DNA of 64,000 nt, from contig NC_068938.1 in NCBI RefSeq assembly GCF_016801865.2, positions 62,559,674 through 62,623,673 on the forward strand, written 5' to 3'. The first letter of the stretch is position 1; each line of letters opens with the position of its first letter. Made by a program: the position numbers and the translations under genes. This stretch comes from Culex pipiens pallens. Taxonomy: Eukaryota > Arthropoda > Insecta > Diptera > Culicidae. Shown here piece by piece: positions 12,741-23,255 of this stretch. Under the pieces are notes generated by a model. That model was given only the letters and a program-made list of their open reading frames with translations. It was not told the DNA's origin and did not search any database.

Positions 12741-14565
12741 CGATTTCGTTGAGAACTGCTCACATGATAAATAATGTAAATTTACAGGAATATTTTGATC
12801 TGTGATTGTTCAGTGTTCGATTCTGAGTCGATAGGTATACGTGAAGGTGAGTCTATGAGCTTTATGTAAAAAGTTCATTTTGAGAGCAGGATTCTCGGTG
12901 AGGAAGGCAAAACGTTACTAAATTTTGAACACTTTGTTCTTGGTTTCGAATTTTATGAACGCTGTGCACGATTTTGGGAATAGATTTTTCTTCGTGTATG
13001 CTGTTGCTATCTTTTAGAGCTTTTGTAGAACTAGTCAAAAAGACTCCCATTTCCCAACCAATCTTTGCCAGCAATTCCAGCAATTTCTCGCCACCCACAA
13101 CTTTCGACCTCTGGCTGCTTCCGGGGTCCCCCCACACCCTGGAAACCGTCAAGCCGCGGTCGTGCCACACGGTTCAGCACAATCAAACGCCATTATCTTA
13201 ACGACCCGGGCAATTGGCGAGAGTCGCAACTCAACTCTCGGACACGACACGTCTGACACCTAAATGAGTGCGCTTGCCGCCACACTTTGGCAGAAATAAA
13301 TCACGCCGTGATCTGCACAAAGAAGACCATTTGGAGTTTGCTGGGTGAAAATTTATAGACAACTCGAAGGTGAAATGAAGTGTTTTCCCCCCCTGGGAGT
13401 TCCCAAGCGGGTACAATTCGAACCCCGGGTAATTGGCCGTAAATCATTTACCTTAACAAAGTCAATAAATAAGACGGAAAGTTCTTTTATTTTGAGGACT
13501 TTCGGCTTAAGGGGGTCACACAGATGGTCCACCGGAAAGAATGGCGTGAAAAGCGTTCACATTGTGTGCTGCTGGCACATGGCTGGAGAAGGGAGAAAGG
13601 TGGTCATTAATCTCGAATCAGTAATAAATTGTCCACACTTGCCGGCCCGAATGAGTTATGAAGCGATGCCGGAGTTTCCCACCACGTCCGGACACCGAGA
13701 TTAGATTAAAGCTTTTTTGCTCCGGACTCTTCCGGAGCATCGCATCCAGATGATGCCTTCTTCTATCAAAAGTGTTTTCCGGGGTTGACTCCTTCCCCAA
13801 GATTCGTGAACAGGTGATAAATTTCTTGCGGTAAACCGGTCCGGAATGCCCTCCGGAGGACTCCGGGATCCTTGAAGACGTTACGTGGCGCACAAAGAAA
13901 CAATTTTTCATAACTCCCCTCCTCAATCCCCCCCAGAACATCCGTCGGACAAGTGTTTTCCAAGAAAATTCCCAGAAGCTGCGGCGAACCGCAAAGATTC
14001 GCTCCTCCAGCTGGGACCGGATTCGGGGAGCCTGTTTGGACAACGCACTGATAACATCTTCCCTTTCACGCTGCCTCGACTAGCTTACACAGTTTGGACA
14101 GATGCGTGTATGATTTATGACTGACGAAAGGAAAACAAATTCGGCCACTTCAACCAACCCCCCCTCCAGGGTCGATCCGCCCCCTTAATGTGGGGCCACC
14201 AGCACATCTTCATCGGAAAGGGGGCCAATCTGGTTCTTCGCTGCGTCGTGAAGAATGAAGGCAATTAATTCTTGCCCCAACTCTCGCTCCGCTAGGAGGG
14301 AGAAGAAAGCAAGGCTGCTGGAGTAGTGATGGCTCCCCCCAAGTGGTCTGATTAAATCGGAACAATGAACATAGAGCGCGATGAAAGGGCATATTTTTGG
14401 TCCAGCGAACCCCAATTGAGATGGCATTTTTAGGGGGGAAGCTGACGGCTAGTGGATTAATATACTTGGCGGAATAGGAAAAGATTTTTGGGGGTTATGA
14501 ATGTTGCTTGAGTATTCACATTAAACTAGTCGGATTTTTCAACTTGGGTCATTTTATTCATCTTC
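12741..14565. other. Gene-less stretch upstream of the FREP cluster
   Basis: About 12780-12910 is the reverse complement of part of the repeat at 48.5-49.3 kb (shared motif around a tcgactcagaatc sequence). 12910-14560 is mostly unique and less AT-rich. Open frames of 60-141 codons overlap on both strands there, without splice consensus or recognisable domains. Confidence 0.45.
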
Positions 14566-14783
14566 TGTAAGCAACATAACGTTTTCGAAGCAATTTTATG
14601 CATAAGAGAAGCTACAAGTTCTGATAACACGCTATTCACTGTATCCCACGCGAAACAGCAAAGGGATCAACCGATAACAGTTTGCCCAAACAAATTGTTG
14701 CCCTGAAGCTCAAGTCTCAAGAGTGCTCAAGCTGCTGGTGACCCTCGTAGGTGCTGTTACTGGATATAGCATGTGGAATCCGA
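14566..14783 (+). repeat. 218-bp direct repeat, copy 1 (carries FREP exon-1 relic)
   Basis: This block is identical by eye to 15639-15856. Its right half is homologous to the promoter and signal-peptide exon of FREP-1: 20 bases, tcaagagtgctcaagctgct, are exactly shared with the start of FREP-1 exon 1. Identity between copies despite decay of the exon implies a recent duplication or an assembly redundancy. Confidence 0.8.
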
Positions 14784-14899
14784 AAGTTTAAGCTTTGGAT
14801 ATCAATCAAGATTTTCAACACAGAGATTTTTGCTGTTCCCCACCTGTCGTAACTTGCAACGATACATCAAGTTCCGGCCAAGTTTCGATCCAAATAACA
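14673..14899 (+). pseudogene. FREP pseudogene remnant (exon 1 and start of FBG exon)
   Basis: A GATAAC box at 14673 is followed 7 bp later by CCAAACA where FREP-1 has TATAAAA. A relic signal-peptide exon then reads roughly SRVLKLLVTLVGAVTG and ends 'tggaatcc', like FREP-1 exon 1. The start codon is lost, and the donor GTAAGT of FREP-1 is here AAAGTT. About 70 bp on, 14851-14899 reads TCNDTSSSGQVSIQ, which matches the SCSETSSSGQVSM start of the FREP-4 FBG domain. The rest of the domain is missing, replaced by a dispersed repeat. This is a dead, truncated member of the cluster. Confidence 0.75.
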
Positions 14900-15139
14900 C
14901 AGTAAAAAAAATCATGGTAAAATTACATCTAAAAAGGGGTACATCTTTTATGTCAGAAAAAAGCTTTAATTTTACCACTTATAATGTGTAAATTTACATC
15001 TGGCAGACGCTAGGGAAAAATAACTGTAATCCCAAAAAAATATCAAACTGGCGATAGTTAAATCTAGCTTACTAAGTCCGCGCCCCAACCCGCACGGCCA
15101 ACTCGCCGCTGTGAAAACAGGTCGATCAAAGCCAATGTA
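14897..15139 (+). repeat. Dispersed ~240-bp repeat, copy 1
   Basis: The sequence from 'acagtaaaaaaaatcatggt' to 'caaagccaatgta' recurs with high similarity at 19796-20031. It is non-coding and truncates the FREP relic. The element class is not clear. Confidence 0.65.
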
Positions 15140-15194
15140 GCTCGAAAAATCGAAATTCAAGCAATGAAAATTTTAAAGTTGAAGCAAAAAGTAT

Positions 15195-15641
15195 CTGCAG
15201 TCATCCCACATATTCGGAACACCCACAAATTCGGAACACTTTTGTGGTAATTTGTCAATAGGATGCAAAATGCAACTCTTCTGTCGATCCCGCTATTTTT
15301 TGGACCTTTATTTGGACATTCTCTTGCTATTTCACTAGTGAAAGTAGTACTTTTTGAACAAAAAACTGCATTTCAAGACTATTCTATCCAGAGCAGCAAA
15401 ACACTGCCTCCAAATTGCCTGTTCCATGATTGTGGGATGTTATTGTGCCTCCCACAATTGTGGAACACCTGAGTTTAACTGATGTTTTCACAAAAAAAGT
15501 TATTAGACCATTCATAAAACATTACTAAGCATGAGTTTTATTGGTTGCAGTGTGTGAAGTCATTAATTTGTAAAAATTATGTACTCCTAGAGAGAACCAA
15601 AGTTTGTTTACATCCGTAAGAAAAAAATGTTCCAAATTTGT
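15195..15641. repeat. Element with inverted ends (ATTCGGAACA / TGTTCCAAAT)
   Basis: The left side has 'caaattcggaacacttttg' and the right side 'aaaatgttccaaatttg', which are inverted partners. The right end touches copy 2 of the 218-bp FREP-relic repeat. The interior short frame has no domain. It is probably a MITE. Confidence 0.5.
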
Positions 15642-15856
15642 AAGCAACATAACGTTTTCGAAGCAATTTTATGCATAAGAGAAGCTACAAGTTCTGATAA
15701 CACGCTATTCACTGTATCCCACGCGAAACAGCAAAGGGATCAACCGATAACAGTTTGCCCAAACAAATTGTTGCCCTGAAGCTCAAGTCTCAAGAGTGCT
15801 CAAGCTGCTGGTGACCCTCGTAGGTGCTGTTACTGGATATAGCATGTGGAATCCGA
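15639..15856 (+). pseudogene. 218-bp direct repeat, copy 2 (second FREP exon-1 relic)
   Basis: This is an identical copy of 14566-14783, again with the GATAAC box and the start-less FREP signal-peptide exon. Here the flanking sequence differs: 'ccgagtacgag' follows, and no FBG fragment was found downstream. It is non-functional. Confidence 0.75.
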
Positions 15857-17394
15857 GTACGAGTAATTCTAATCTATAGTTCCACACCTAAATGTTTTTA
15901 AAAAATCCTAAAAGTGTCAAATTTAATTCAAAGAGTTGAGCTCAAAATACTACGTTTAGAATCACTCATGTTTTTTCAATGAAAATTTCGAATTAGGGAT
16001 TATTTTTTAAAGGAAAGGTAGACAAAAACATTTAATCAAATTTGCTAAGCCTAAAGGTTGCAATCTGACTTTTCTGATGTAAAAGTATGTTTTTATTTAA
16101 TTTTCACTTCAATTAAGTATTTATAGCATTAATTTAAGTTAATGTTCCTTTTAAATCTTAGAGTTCAACTCAAGAGTTCAAAAAGTAAATATCACGCTTT
16201 ACAAATGAAAACTGATCAAATTTACATATAAAACTTTGTGGAAAAAATAAATATATATATTTTTGATGCGTTGATTTCAGAAAATCCTTAAATTTCACGG
16301 GATTTCACGGAAAATGTGGAATTTCACAAATTTCACGCTGTCCGCGAAATCGTGAAAATTCACTAACCCTAGTTCTGACCTACAACGTCTTGAACCATAT
16401 GTTCAATCGGAAATATTTTCAGTGGATGTAACCTAAACAGTTTGGTATTCCTGAACCCTGTAAAAACTTGTCTTAAAGATTATGTAAGAGCAAAATTTGG
16501 TATCATGCCAATTTTGATATTGCAAAATAGTAGAATTTTTCAAAGATCGGAAACCAGATTTTTTTTTTGGTATCAGTATTTTATCCAAATTCCTATGGAA
16601 AAATTTTGACCAATTTTGACAAGGGAATTAATTTTGCGCTAAAATGATATCTCAAAGCGAATGCTTTCATTGAAAATTGAAAATTTCCAACCAGATTTTT
16701 TTTATATAGGGGAACTATGCCCTTTCTCAGCCTATTTCTATTATCGGCCTATCAGCACTTTGATCATGAATTTCAGCTTTCATAAAGTGTTTTTGACTGT
16801 TCCAAAGTAATAAATAGCTCAAATAAAAGTGAGCAAGCAACTCTCCATTGTTGAAACATCTGAAAATGTTGATTTAATAGCGGAAAACAGCAAAAGTGAT
16901 GAGAATTGGTCGAACGGCTTAGAGTGATTAAAATGGGTATATTTCCCCTAACCTTTAAAGAAAAGGCTATGAATGGTAGAAAATTTTCTTAGTCAGAATA
17001 CCACATTTTGGTAATATTTTGGTATTACAGTATTTTATAAATTTCTTCTGAAACTATGGGAAAATTTTGACCAATGTTGACAAGGTCTTTATTTTTTCGA
17101 ATCTTTGAAAATTTGGCGCAGATCACTTTTGCAAAAGCAAATACTATACTTTTCCTCTGTAAGAATGACAAACGGTAATAACGCCAGATTTAGAAAATAG
17201 TGTGCAATTTAAGAAGTGGTAAACATTTTGGAAAAGTACCTCAACATCTATTTTTGAATAAAACGATTAGAAAAAAATGTTCGGTTTTTGTTTATGAATT
17301 GCGACATATTCTTCGAATCACGTAATTTCCTATTTAAATTTAAAGAGATAAGTGAATAAACAAAAAAAAACAATACGTAAGTTCATCGTTACGT
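15857..17394. other. Gene-less AT-rich stretch upstream of FREP-1
   Basis: 16280-16360 carries a repeat rich in TTTCACGG words, similar to 37.75-37.84 and 38.35-38.40 kb. 16560-17100 has two related pieces around 'tttttggtatcagtatttta' and 'ttttggtattacagtatttt'. No coding segment was seen. Confidence 0.5.
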
Positions 17395-17413
17395 GATAAC
17401 GTTTGCTATAAAA
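17395..17413 (+). promoter_or_regulatory. FREP-1 core promoter: GATA box and TATA box
   Basis: GATAAC at 17395-17400 is followed after 6 bp by TATAAAA at 17407-17413, 43 bp before the start codon. The same GATA-then-TATA arrangement recurs upstream of the other FREPs. GATA factors drive fat-body and haemocyte immune genes in insects, but binding here is inferred. Confidence 0.65.
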
Positions 17414-17455
17414 TGAGCAGCTGCTCCATGGAACAAAGTCATAAGTTCGCCAAAG

Positions 17456-18330
17456 ATGAACGCCTCAAGAGTGCTCAAGCTGCTGGTGATTTTCGTGACC
17501 ACTGCTGCTGCCAGGGACATCCTGGAGAGCCAATGGAATCCGTAAGTTTGTTTGTTGAGCCGTTTGAACCGAATTTCCTAAGCCCCATCTTTCTCCAAAG
17601 CAGTGAAACTCCAGCAATGTTCAAGCGACCCAAAGGTACGGTTCGATCTTGCAGCGAAACCTCCTACTCTGGCCAAGTATCACTTCAGACAGGCAACTAC
17701 GGATTTGACGCACTCTGCGTGCAGCGTCACCGGCTGTTCGGCGACGGCTGGCTCGTCATTCAGCAACGAGTCGATCGGAACGAAGATTTCTACCGCAACT
17801 GGGCGGACTACCGGGCGGGATTCGGAACGCTGAGCAAAGGGTTCTGGATGGGGTTGGAAAATCTTCACGATCTCACGGCTGCTGCACCACACGAGCTCGC
17901 GGTGGAGGTTGTTGACAGGGAGGGGAAGTACTACTACGGGAGGTATTCAGAGTTTAGTATTGGAAGTGAAATGGAAAGGTATGCTTTGAAAGAGGTAGGA
18001 AACTACAGCGGGTCATCCAGGGGGTCAACAGATTTCGATGGACTATCGAAGCACCGAGGGCAAGCATTTTCTACATTCGACGAAGATAACGATTCTAATG
18101 AAGACGAACATTGCGCAATCCAAACGGAATCAGCGTGGTGGTTTATGAGCAGTTGTCGGTAAGTGGAGCCAAATTACTTCTGGATAATGAATTGAAATGT
18201 ATTTTTTATTTGCAGTGGAAGCAATCTTAACGCGATTTATAACAGATATGAATCAAGAATTTTGTGGCATTCGTATATTCCGTATCCATTAAGATATTCC
18301 AGGATGATGATTCGAAAGACCAGAGAGTAA
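17456..18330 (+). CDS. FREP-1: secreted fibrinogen-related protein, three exons
   Basis: Predicted secreted lectin-like protein of 252 residues with one FBG domain. Exons by eye are 17456-17541, 17601-18158 and 18216-18330, both introns phase 2 with GTAAGT donors. Exon 1 encodes a signal peptide (MNASRVLKLLVIFVTTAAA, then RDILE). The FBG domain starts near residue 56 with SCSETS and contains CVQRHRLFGDGWLVIQQR, FYRNW and YRAGFG. The calcium-site motif is DEDND, then CA and WW...C. All four usual FBG cysteines are present, plus an NYS glycosylation sequon. The exon 2 acceptor is AAGCAG, so two in-frame acceptors 3 bp apart are possible. The ATG at 17456 is chosen over 17413 because only it gives a signal peptide in phase with exon 2. 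Family FBG domains bind acetylated sugars and act in recognition or immunity. The exact ligand is unknown. Confidence 0.9.
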
Positions 18331-18345
18331 AAGAGCATTCAAAGG

Positions 18346-18351
18346 AATAAA
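18346..18351 (+). other. Poly-A signal of FREP-1
   Basis: AATAAA lies 16 bases after the FREP-1 stop codon, the only canonical signal nearby. Confidence 0.55.
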
Positions 18352-18504
18352 ATATGACAAAACGCTTTAAAAATCTATAAATTACTAAGAAAGAAATTCA
18401 AGCTCAGCTTCAGGGTTACGATTGTGCTCCAGTTTTGATCGCTTCGGTAGTGAAAAAGAAAACAACAAACCTCACCACAGTTAGTTAAAAGAAACTGTTA
18501 AGTT

Positions 18505-18524
18505 GATAAGAACTGCATATAAAA
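18505..18524 (+). promoter_or_regulatory. FREP-2 core promoter: GATA box and TATA box
   Basis: GATAAG (18505-18510), a 7-bp gap, then TATAAAA (18518-18524) lie 38 bp before the start codon. The promoter is intact although the gene downstream is broken. Confidence 0.6.
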
Positions 18525-18561
18525 ACAGATGCGTGATCCGAAAGCTGTTAACACTCTCAAA

Positions 18562-19290
18562 ATGACCGTACTAAGTGTGGTTGGATTGTTTCTACTTGTA
18601 GTGAGCACTGCTGTGACCAAAAACGTTGTCGAACTTAGGTAAGTTACAAGTCTGCTTTAAATTTTCGCTCATTAACTAGTTTCTTTAAACTTCAAGCGAT
18701 GCTACACCCCCAGTGATACTGGATAAAATTGACAAACCAGCTGGATACATTAGATCATGCCGTGAAACTTCGTATACCGGAAAAGTCATCGTCAAGCTGA
18801 ACAGTTCGCGACTGTTCGAGACGGCTTGCATTCAGGGTCACCGCAGCAGCGTTTAGGATCTGCAGAAATTCTAATGAAGAGCTGGGAAAAGTATCGCGGA
18901 GGGTTTGGATCTGTAGACGCGATGTTTTGGGCAGAGTTGGAAAACATTTATCAGCTAACAAAAACAACTCCACACGAGTTGGTAGTTGAATTGGTCAAAT
19001 ATGGAGGAGAGTACAGCTTTGGGCGGTACGAACGTTTCGAAATCGACAGTGAGTACGAGAAATATGCGATCAAAGTGCTGGGCAGATACAATGGAAGTGC
19101 AACGGAATTTTTGAATGTCAATAAGGGTTATGGATTCTCGACTTTCGACGTTGATAATGGCCCCAATTTATTTAAAAGCTGTGCTCTCTCTTCGTTTGGA
19201 GCTTGGTGGTATAACAAAAGTTGCAAAAATCATGTAAATGACAGGGATTATATCTATACCAGAATGATGGTGCGTGATATTGAAGCATAA
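18562..19290 (+). pseudogene. FREP-2: fibrinogen-related pseudogene with 28-bp deletion
   Basis: Exon 1 (18562-18638) encodes a signal peptide, MTVLSVVGLFLLVVSTAVT. It joins exon 2 from 18697 (phase 2, GTAAGT donor). The FBG domain begins RSCRETSYTGKV and reaches ACIQGH. There, about 28 bp are missing at 18843/18844, where the paralogues encode the segment RLFGDGWLVI. The frame shifts and meets TAG at 18854, giving a peptide of about 78 residues. The rest remains open in the new frame to 19290: QQRLGSAE, SWEKYRGGFG, FSTFDVDNG, GAWW...C. Unlike FREP-1 there is no intron near the C-terminus. No GT-AG intron can bridge the gap. It is either a recent pseudogene or a null allele, because the downstream frame has no other break. 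Confidence 0.85.
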
Positions 19291-19359
19291 AAATAGAGAT
19301 TTAGTGGAGTTGTTATAGTTATGACATCGATAAGTTATTTTTAAACAGTCGTATACGCA

Positions 19360-19365
19360 ATTAAA
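19360..19365 (+). other. Possible poly-A signal of FREP-2
   Basis: ATTAAA, the commonest variant signal, lies 70 bases after the stop. No AATAAA is nearby. The call is weak. Confidence 0.3.
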
Positions 19366-19534
19366 AATGTTTCTGTATTCCTTTCACTTACACAAAGATT
19401 TCTCATTTCTGTTTTGCTCTGTTGGCACTTGTAAATTGAGTGTGGTAAAAAATTATGCTCTGGTGATCATCCAGAATTCCATTCCACTTAAACCTATGAG
19501 TTTGCTTGATTATTTTGAGACTATTTAACTAGGC

Positions 19535-19798
19535 CTTCTGTCGGATGAGGAAGTAAAACGTCGGTCCCGGCCTTGGTTGTTGTTAGGCCGTTAAGTCAAT
19601 CCAGGTGTGGGAGTCCTCTCCCTGCTATAAAGACAAACAACACACCAAACCAAGCCTGCTCCGGGCGGTTGGACTCGCAATCCAAAGGTCGTCAGCTCGA
19701 ACCCTGGGTGGAAGGTTCCTTGGAGTAGAAAAAGGTTTGGGTGCCCTCCCCATTCAAGCCTTCGGACTCCTAGGCTCGAGCAGAAACTTGCAATACAC
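19535..19798 (+). mobile_element. tRNA-derived SINE-like element, copy 1
   Basis: Shares with 26480-26815 the landmarks 'cggatgaggaagtaaaacgt', 'tcaatccaggtgtgggagtc', 'cgcaatccaaaggtcgtcag' and a degenerate B box. It is diverged and non-coding, and its 3' end is interrupted by the ~240-bp dispersed repeat. Confidence 0.65.
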
Positions 19799-20031
19799 AG
19801 TAAAAAAAACATGGTAAAATTTCATCTAAAAAGGAGTACATCTTTTATGTCAGAAAAAAGCTTTAATTTTACCTGTAATAATGTGTAAATTTACATCTGG
19901 AAGACGCTAGGAAAAATATCTGTAATCCTAAAAAAATATCAAACCGGCGATAGATATACCTAGCTTACTAAGTCCGCGCCCCAACCCGTACGACCAACTC
20001 GCCGCTGTGAAAACTGGACTATCAAAGCCAA
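19796..20031 (+). repeat. Dispersed ~240-bp repeat, copy 2
   Basis: Close match to 14897-15139: 'cagtaaaaaaaacatggtaa' through 'atcaaagccaatgta', with a few substitutions and short gaps. Confidence 0.65.
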
Positions 20032-20107
20032 TGTACCCCTACGTATCTCGTATATCGTATATGTATGTTGTTGCGTATGGAAAGAGGCAACTTTTGGTTT
20101 GGTTAGA

Positions 20108-20633
20108 AATTAGGGTGGTTCACTATTAGTGTGATTTTGAAAATCTAACTTTTCAGGAATATTTTTGGGATTTTTTTGTCTTCTAGAAAGTTGTTAGGCT
20201 TGCCAATCCAAGCAACTTTGTCAAAGACACCAAAATTTTATCTCGTAATCTACGCCTTCTACGATCAAATTTATAGAAAACATCTTAGCAAACCTTCAAA
20301 AATCAGTGTTGAAATCAGAAAAGTGGTATTCGGAGCACTTTTAGAGCTCTAAAAAACAAACATTTTATTTTTTTGACAAGTTGATTTGGACTTAAGGGTC
20401 AAAAGATACAGCGATTTTAAGGTAAAAAAGATGCAAATTTAAAACTTAATTATCTCGAAAAGGCGCAAGCCAAATTTTAAGCGCCAGGTTGCATTTGATC
20501 CATTTGATCCATTTGAGATCCATCACTACAAACGCTGAAAAAATCTCAGGGGTGTTTTTCTTTAAACTCGAGATATCTTCATTTGAAAAAGTATAATTTT
20601 CAAGGGAAAACCTTATGGGACCACCCTAACGAA
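20108..20633. mobile_element. MITE with TTAGGGTGGT ends
   Basis: Left end TTAGGGTGGTTC and right end GGGACCACCCTAA are inverted partners, consistent with a TA-duplicating Tc1/mariner-type MITE of about 0.5 kb. The interior is non-coding. Confidence 0.6.
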
Positions 20634-20720
20634 TTTCGAAAATTGTTCAAATATATGTTTTTCTATGTAATTTTGCCGGCTGAATCTGACCTCAGAATTG
20701 ACCCAAAGTATCGAAAAATC

Positions 20721-20901
20721 GATTTTTAGTCATATTTTGGGTTTAAATGATAATTTTACATGGAAACCCAAAATATGACCATAAATCGACTTTTTGACCT
20801 TTTGGTTTCCAAAATCGTCAACATTTTTCTCGATTTCGTTGGAAATGTCTTCAAAATCGATAACATTGTTTTTCAAAATCGAAAAAAATGTTGACGATTT
20901 T
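20721..20901. repeat. Two adjacent inverted repeats (hairpins)
   Basis: First hairpin: 16-bp perfect arms at 20729-20744 and 20764-20779 with a 19-bp loop. Second hairpin: 26-bp arms at 20811-20836 and 20876-20901 with a single mismatch. They are AT-rich and lie 450 bp upstream of FREP-3. Confidence 0.7.
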
Positions 20902-21286
20902 GAAAACATGTCCACGTTGTCAAATTCAACAACACAGTGTTTTCGGATTTGCTTACAAGATTTCTATCCGTGTAGGTTTCCCATACTGATGGGCTACATG
21001 TTTGGGGATGTAATATTACATAGAATTTCAAAAAATAATGCAAAATGCATTTTACACCCAAGCCTTTTACACGCAGCTGGATTACAAATTTTTTTTTGCT
21101 GTGATTGTCGGTTTCGTTGAAGGAAAAGTGGGAAACTTTGTCTAAAAATGGCCTATTAGTACACTGATTCTCGCATAAGAACTCCAGGATTGAAACCATA
21201 CAATTATATCTCAGTAGTTTGCAATCGGTTCTTTTCACTTATGAAATACATTCGAAACGAGAACGGAAACCACTGCGCGATCTACC

Positions 21287-21306
21287 GATAACAATTCGCC
21301 ACAAAA
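21287..21306 (+). promoter_or_regulatory. FREP-3 promoter: GATA box with degraded TATA
   Basis: GATAAC (21287-21292) is followed after 7 bp by CACAAAA (21300-21306) at the position where FREP-4 has TATAAAA. The flanking ATGCAC and ACTG are shared with FREP-4. Two TCAGT initiator-like motifs follow at 21328 and 21338, just before the ATG. Confidence 0.5.
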
Positions 21307-21351
21307 TGCACAACTGTTGCTCCGAACTCAGTATCATTCAGTTCGCTCAAG

Positions 21352-22082
21352 ATGACAGCCTCAACAGTCCCTCTGCTGCTGCTGGCGATTCTTGTTGGTG
21401 CAGCTTCTGGAAGGGATGTCATTACCTCGTGCAACGAAACCTCGAGTTCCAGTCAGGTTTTGCTGCGGATTGATGGTTTGGGAACGTTTGAAGCCGTTTG
21501 CGTGCAGCGCCATCGACTGTTTGGCGATGGCTGGCTGGTGATTCAGCAACGAGTTGATCAAAGTGAAGATTTCTACCGAAACTGGGCCCACTACCGGGCG
21601 GGATTTGGCCGGTTGGACAAGAACTTCTGGATGGGACTTGAGCGGGTTCACCGGTTGACTTCGGCGGATCCTCACGAGCTGGCGGTGGAGATTGACGTGT
21701 TTGGCGAGTACAAATATGCAAGGTATTCTAGCTTTGCTGTTGGAAGTGAGGCGGAAAAGTACGTTCTGAAGGAGGTTGGAAACTATAGTGGAACTGCGAA
21801 GGATGCACTGACGGTACAGAGAGGACGGGCATTCTCCACGTTTGATGAAGATAACGATCTTGATGAAAATAAAAACTGTGCCATCCGGATGGCGGGAGGG
21901 TGGTGGTTTGTCAACTCCTGTTCGTAAGTTATGTCTAACTGGTAACAAAATGGTGTGTAATTCATTTTATTTACAGCGGATGTAGTCTGAACAGCAACTA
22001 CGATGGAAGTGCACCGAGAATGCAATGGATTTATGGACAAATAACGTACTCTAGAATGATGATTAGAAAGACATTATTGTAG
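21352..22082 (+). CDS. FREP-3: secreted fibrinogen-related protein, two exons
   Basis: Predicted 225-residue secreted FBG-domain protein. Exon 1 (21352-21923) encodes both the signal peptide (MTASTVPLLLLAILVGAASG) and most of the FBG domain. The first intron present in the other five members is therefore absent here. Exon 2 (21977-22082) follows a phase-2 GTAAGT...CAG intron and adds the C-terminus, ending SRMMIRKTLL. Motifs: SCNETS, CVQRHRLFGDGWLVIQQR, YRAGFG, NYSG, FSTFDEDND, CA, WWFVNSC. The residue after the last domain cysteine is Ser where ficolins have His, and an extra Cys follows (SGCSLN). The closest relative in the cluster is FREP-4, which it faces tail to tail. Without splicing, the frame would stop at 21927, losing about 35 C-terminal residues. 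Confidence 0.9.
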
Positions 22083-22202
22083 TTTAATTTTGAAGAGATT
22101 CCAAATAAGAATCATAAAGTAATCCAATACATGAAGAATTACTCTCATAACTAAAAAGACTCCACATCTTGGATGAAACCCATCCGAAATGATACACTTA
22201 TA

Positions 22203-22208
22203 AATAAA
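22203..22208 (+). other. Poly-A signal of FREP-3
   Basis: AATAAA lies 121 bases after the stop. A weaker AATAAG occurs earlier, near 22109. Confidence 0.45.
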
Positions 22209-23211
22209 CTCTGTCCGACCATCACTTTGTCCTCCCCCCCAAAACGACTGTGTGCGACTTGTCACTTGAGATGAACTTCCTCCTCCCGTCAGCGTTCAGC
22301 GTTCCCGGAACCGACCCCGTGATGACGGTGGTCGTCGTACACCAAAGTGCATCATCATTACGGCGGTTACAAACGAGGAAAATAAATGTTCGACGTCAGT
22401 CGTGGAATTGCTCGACAAACTATCCAACAGAAGCGTGGATCGTCTTTCGCCGCATTGACGAGCGAGACCTCCCGGAAGTACGGTATGCACCTCAGGGCCT
22501 CAACCGCTCGTAACAGCTCGACTGCATATCGACCTGTTCCGCGAAGACACTTGAGGTGTCTCGCACATGTAGAAACACCTCCAAAGAGTTCAAGCTCGTC
22601 ATCATCAGCAGAGTCCCTCACCGCAGTCCGTTACACCGGGCTGGGATGCAATTTTGGGTTCGCTTGAAACTCCTCTCAATCACTTTGAGGAGAGCGCTCG
22701 TGAAGTGGGAAAAACAAACAAACAAGAACGCGGAGTCCGGAGCCCGGCCTTACAAGCAATTGAAAACGATGAGTTCTTCTTTCGACGAAGACTTGCGTTG
22801 GAGTTGTGAGATGGGGGAAATTAGTATGTAGCAAAGTTTTTTTTCGGACGCGGACGGAGGCTAGACAAGCCAGTAATAAACTTTAAACAAACATTAATTG
22901 TCGTTAAATGATTTACGGTTTGGGAGGATGAGTGTTGTTTTTCTTCGGTCGATGGGGAGCTACTTGTTGGAGGAGCGTTTTTTTCGAACCTTTGGAGGTA
23001 GCTGTTGAGGGTCGTTGAGGGGCATGTTGACGCCTTGTAGCGTTGTTTTGCTTCACGTGGAGTGTGTGACAGCTGTGGGTTTGACTGCAGGCGACCGGAG
23101 TTTGGAGGCCAAGATAAACAGTGGTACACGGTATGATATGAGGAACGTGGACTCATCACACCGATTGAGGTAAAGTGTAGATTCCATGGGAGTATTTGTA
23201 ATGAACATAAT
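22209..23211. other. Convergent intergenic region between FREP-3 and FREP-4
   Basis: About 1 kb of mostly unique sequence. Short open frames occur on both strands, the longest about 134 codons on the minus strand, extending into FREP-4's 3' sequence. None carries a recognisable domain. Confidence 0.45.
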
Positions 23212-23217
23212 TTTATT
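23212..23217 (-). other. Poly-A signal of FREP-4
   Basis: AATAAA on the minus strand, 39 bases past the FREP-4 stop. Confidence 0.5.
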
Positions 23218-23255
23218 TGATTCATGGATATAAACTTTGCATGGACTTAAAAAAA

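Noticed and set aside
13618..14043. 141-codon minus-strand frame near the FREP cluster
   Set aside because: No signal peptide, domain or splice support, and overlapping frames on both strands.
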